64,000 bases of DNA from Babylonia areolata (lineage: Eukaryota; Mollusca; Gastropoda; Neogastropoda; Buccinidae): positions 11,347,294 through 11,411,293 of the forward strand of contig NC_134903.1 of the NCBI RefSeq assembly GCF_041734735.1, written 5' to 3'. A model generated the notes under the pieces. The model searched no databases. It worked only from the letters and a program-made list of their open reading frames with translations, and was not told the DNA's origin. Positions 62,138-64,000 of this stretch are shown piece after piece (positions within the stretch are counted from its first letter, which is position 1; the number at the start of each line of letters is the position of its first letter). The position numbers and the translations under genes were made by a program.

Positions 62138-63725
62138 TGTCACATCTCATGACAAATAAGATATGAGTGCTCAACCCCCTCGTTCACCCACCCCATTCTA
62201 GCTAGAGAGCAGTATGGGTTGTGCTGTTTGCACGAGATTCTGTCTGTCTCAGTCTCAGTTCAGGCTGTCACTGAACTGAGATCAGCCTCTTCCTTGTTAA
62301 CAAATGACAAGATTCTGGGCTTTTCGCCCGCGACTGTCATAAGAGGCAGCCGTGCCAGTCTTTGGTTCTCTTCAGGGCTGTTTCCACGTCTGGACGCTTG
62401 TAGTGGGGATCAGTTTCCTCCTAGTGGTCGTGGTCTCTGTGTTCTCTGTGTGAACTTCCAGCCTTGGGGTAGTGGTACCTCTCTGGAAGGTAAGAGGGGA
62501 CTGTAAAGACAGTCCTAACCTGTGTTCTGTCTGTTCGTCTTGCGTTCATGTCCCTGTATGAGAAAGAGAGAGAGAGAGGAGTGAGTGAATGTTTAAGTAA
62601 ATATATTTTGCGGTTTTATGTGCATTTGTAGGATGCGTATGCATTTTAGACATAAATTTTGTAAGAATGTGATAAAATAGTTACGTGTGTTGAAAGGGTT
62701 CAACTGTAAAATCTAGATTTAAGTTTTCCTTGTGAACCCCTTCAGTTATTAGTTCTATTAATGTGTGTGTATGTGTGTCACTGTATTATATATGATACAT
62801 AAGCTAGAATATTCCAAACTACCCCCTTATCCTTTTCCGTTATCCTTGCTCTTGGGTGTGGTTGTTGTCAGCCTTTTAAACTTCCGAAATAGCGCAGCTG
62901 AGTAAAATTAAACTATTCTGTAGCCCATGTGCTGATCAGGGAGGGGTTAAACTGAAATATTTGTAAGATTTGTTTTCTTTACGGATTCTGGCTAGGTACA
63001 TTTAGGTTGTTTAATTGGGTTTGTCCAAAAGTGAATCCTACCAGTGGTGTTTTCAGCGTTCCCACTTTCGTGCTCATCCACTGACTTCCCTACCCTTCCA
63101 CTGACCCTCCACTGTCTCCCCGGGAACCCCTCTGCCTGCCTTTGACTTCCTTAGTCCAGGCCTCCGTTGGCTGCTGCCGCCTGCCGCTGGCTTCCGTCGC
63201 CAGCGTTCTCTGGCCTGGCGCTCAGCTGTCTGGGTGTTCGTCTCTTCGTCTTCGTCGTCACTGCTCTTCGTCTTCGTCGTCACTGTTCGTGTTCGTCGTC
63301 GCTGTTCTTCGCGTCTGTCGTCACTGTTCTACGTCGTCGTAACTTACTGTTCGTGTTCGTCGTCACTGTTCTTCGTGTTTGTCATCGCTGTTCTTCGTGT
63401 TCGTCGTCGCTGTTCTTCGTCGTTGCCACTTACTGTTCGTCGTCGTCGTCACTACTTCGTCACTTCATCATCAACGTTGAGCTTGTTTCCATATCTTAAA
63501 GCTCTGGGGGGTTTTTGTGGGGTTTTTTGTGTGTTATTATTTATCCATTCTGTTATTTAAGTGTTGTTGCAGCTGGGGTTGTGGTGATTGTTTGTGGGCA
63601 AGCTAGGTGTGTGATTAAACAAATGTATGTGAACCCTGAATTGTTGTAGTCTGTGTTTGTGTTGTCTGGGTGTTAGTGCTGGGCCGGGTGGGGGTTCCTA
63701 GTCCGCTCTCTTATAGAGCGTGACA
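62138..63725. mobile_element. Solo LTR fossil, 1588 bp
   Basis: Begins TGTCAC and ends GTGACA, perfect inverted ends. Flanked on both sides by AAGCC (62133-62137 and 63726-63730), a 5-bp target duplication. No gag or pol is present, so it is a solo LTR. A CTTCGTCGTC-rich stretch at 63240-63460 lies inside. Target length fits Gypsy or BEL/Pao; family and orientation are not determined. Confidence 0.8.
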
Positions 63726-64000
63726 AAGCCTACGGCATATACTCAGCATCTCCTGGCAAGACAAGGTGACAAACACCGAAGTCCTCAATCGCGCTGGCCT
63801 CCCGGACATTTATATCATGCTGAGACAGCGTCGGCTGCGCTGGCTGGACCACGTTCGCCGCATGGAAGATGGTCGCATCCCAAAAGACATCCTTCATGGA
63901 GAGCTCGCCACGGGGCAGAGAAGCATCGGCCGCCTACAGCTGAGATACAAAGACGTTTGCAAACGTGACATGAAGGCGCTTGGGATCAACACTGAGTCCT
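63726..64000 (+). mobile_element. LINE, polymerase C-terminal piece (runs off the window)
   Basis: Open plus-strand frame with I-S-W-Q-D-K-V-T-N, V-L-N-R-A-G-L-P, R-R-L-R-W-L-D-H-V-R-R-M and I-P-K-D-I-L-H-G-E-L, the region after the RT domain in a common invertebrate LINE type. Continues past 64000. Interrupted on the left by the solo LTR. Confidence 0.85.

Overview
The window looks like nuclear DNA of a gastropod mollusc, probably a marine caenogastropod. It holds a galactokinase gene split by introns, receptors of the LDLa/LRR/7TM type first known from the snail Lymnaea (GRL101), and a dense load of tRNA-derived SINEs, LINE 3' ends, microsatellites and minisatellites. No prokaryotic features were seen. 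The species assignment is inference.

Region 1 (1-6.1 kb) is repeat-only: SINEs, a pentanucleotide array and LINE 3' ends. Region 2 (6.1-20.4 kb, + strand) is a complete galactokinase gene (GALK1-like). Its seven exons keep frame across every junction and give 391 residues; human GALK1, as I recall it, has 392. Its introns carry a hairpin MITE, a cluster of partial copies of the end of exon 3, a 37-bp minisatellite with a 296-bp higher-order period, and many SINE and LINE pieces. Region 3 (20.4-26 kb) is the 3' flank plus SINEs and a LINE end.

Region 4 (26.0-62.0 kb) holds three large receptor exons of one family: A (26680-30069, -), C (43576-47436, +) and B (56808-60197, -). Each encodes CUB-like sequence, five LDLa modules with a C-type-lectin-like domain between the first and second, leucine-rich repeats, and a rhodopsin-class 7TM domain. 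A and B are direct copies in a segmental duplication of about 5 kb. They differ at 56 of 1126 residues, and 12 of those fall in a 29-residue stretch of the lectin-like domain. C is an older paralogue that has lost the D-R-F motif after TM3. Between A and C lie a solo-LTR-like fossil, a broken LINE split by a short Ty3/Gypsy-type LTR element, and minisatellites. Between C and B are SINEs, LINE fragments, an 81-bp minisatellite and a 260-bp tandem duplication.

Region 5 (62.0-64.0 kb) is a LINE with an inverted 5' piece, split by a 1588-bp solo LTR with a 5-bp target duplication. It runs off the window end.

I see no wholly new biological system. The strongest leads are the local divergence hotspot in the lectin-like domain of the A/B receptor pair, the motif loss in receptor C, the repeated exon-3 ends with decoy splice donors in galactokinase, and a 210-bp dispersed repeat ending in a consensus splice donor.
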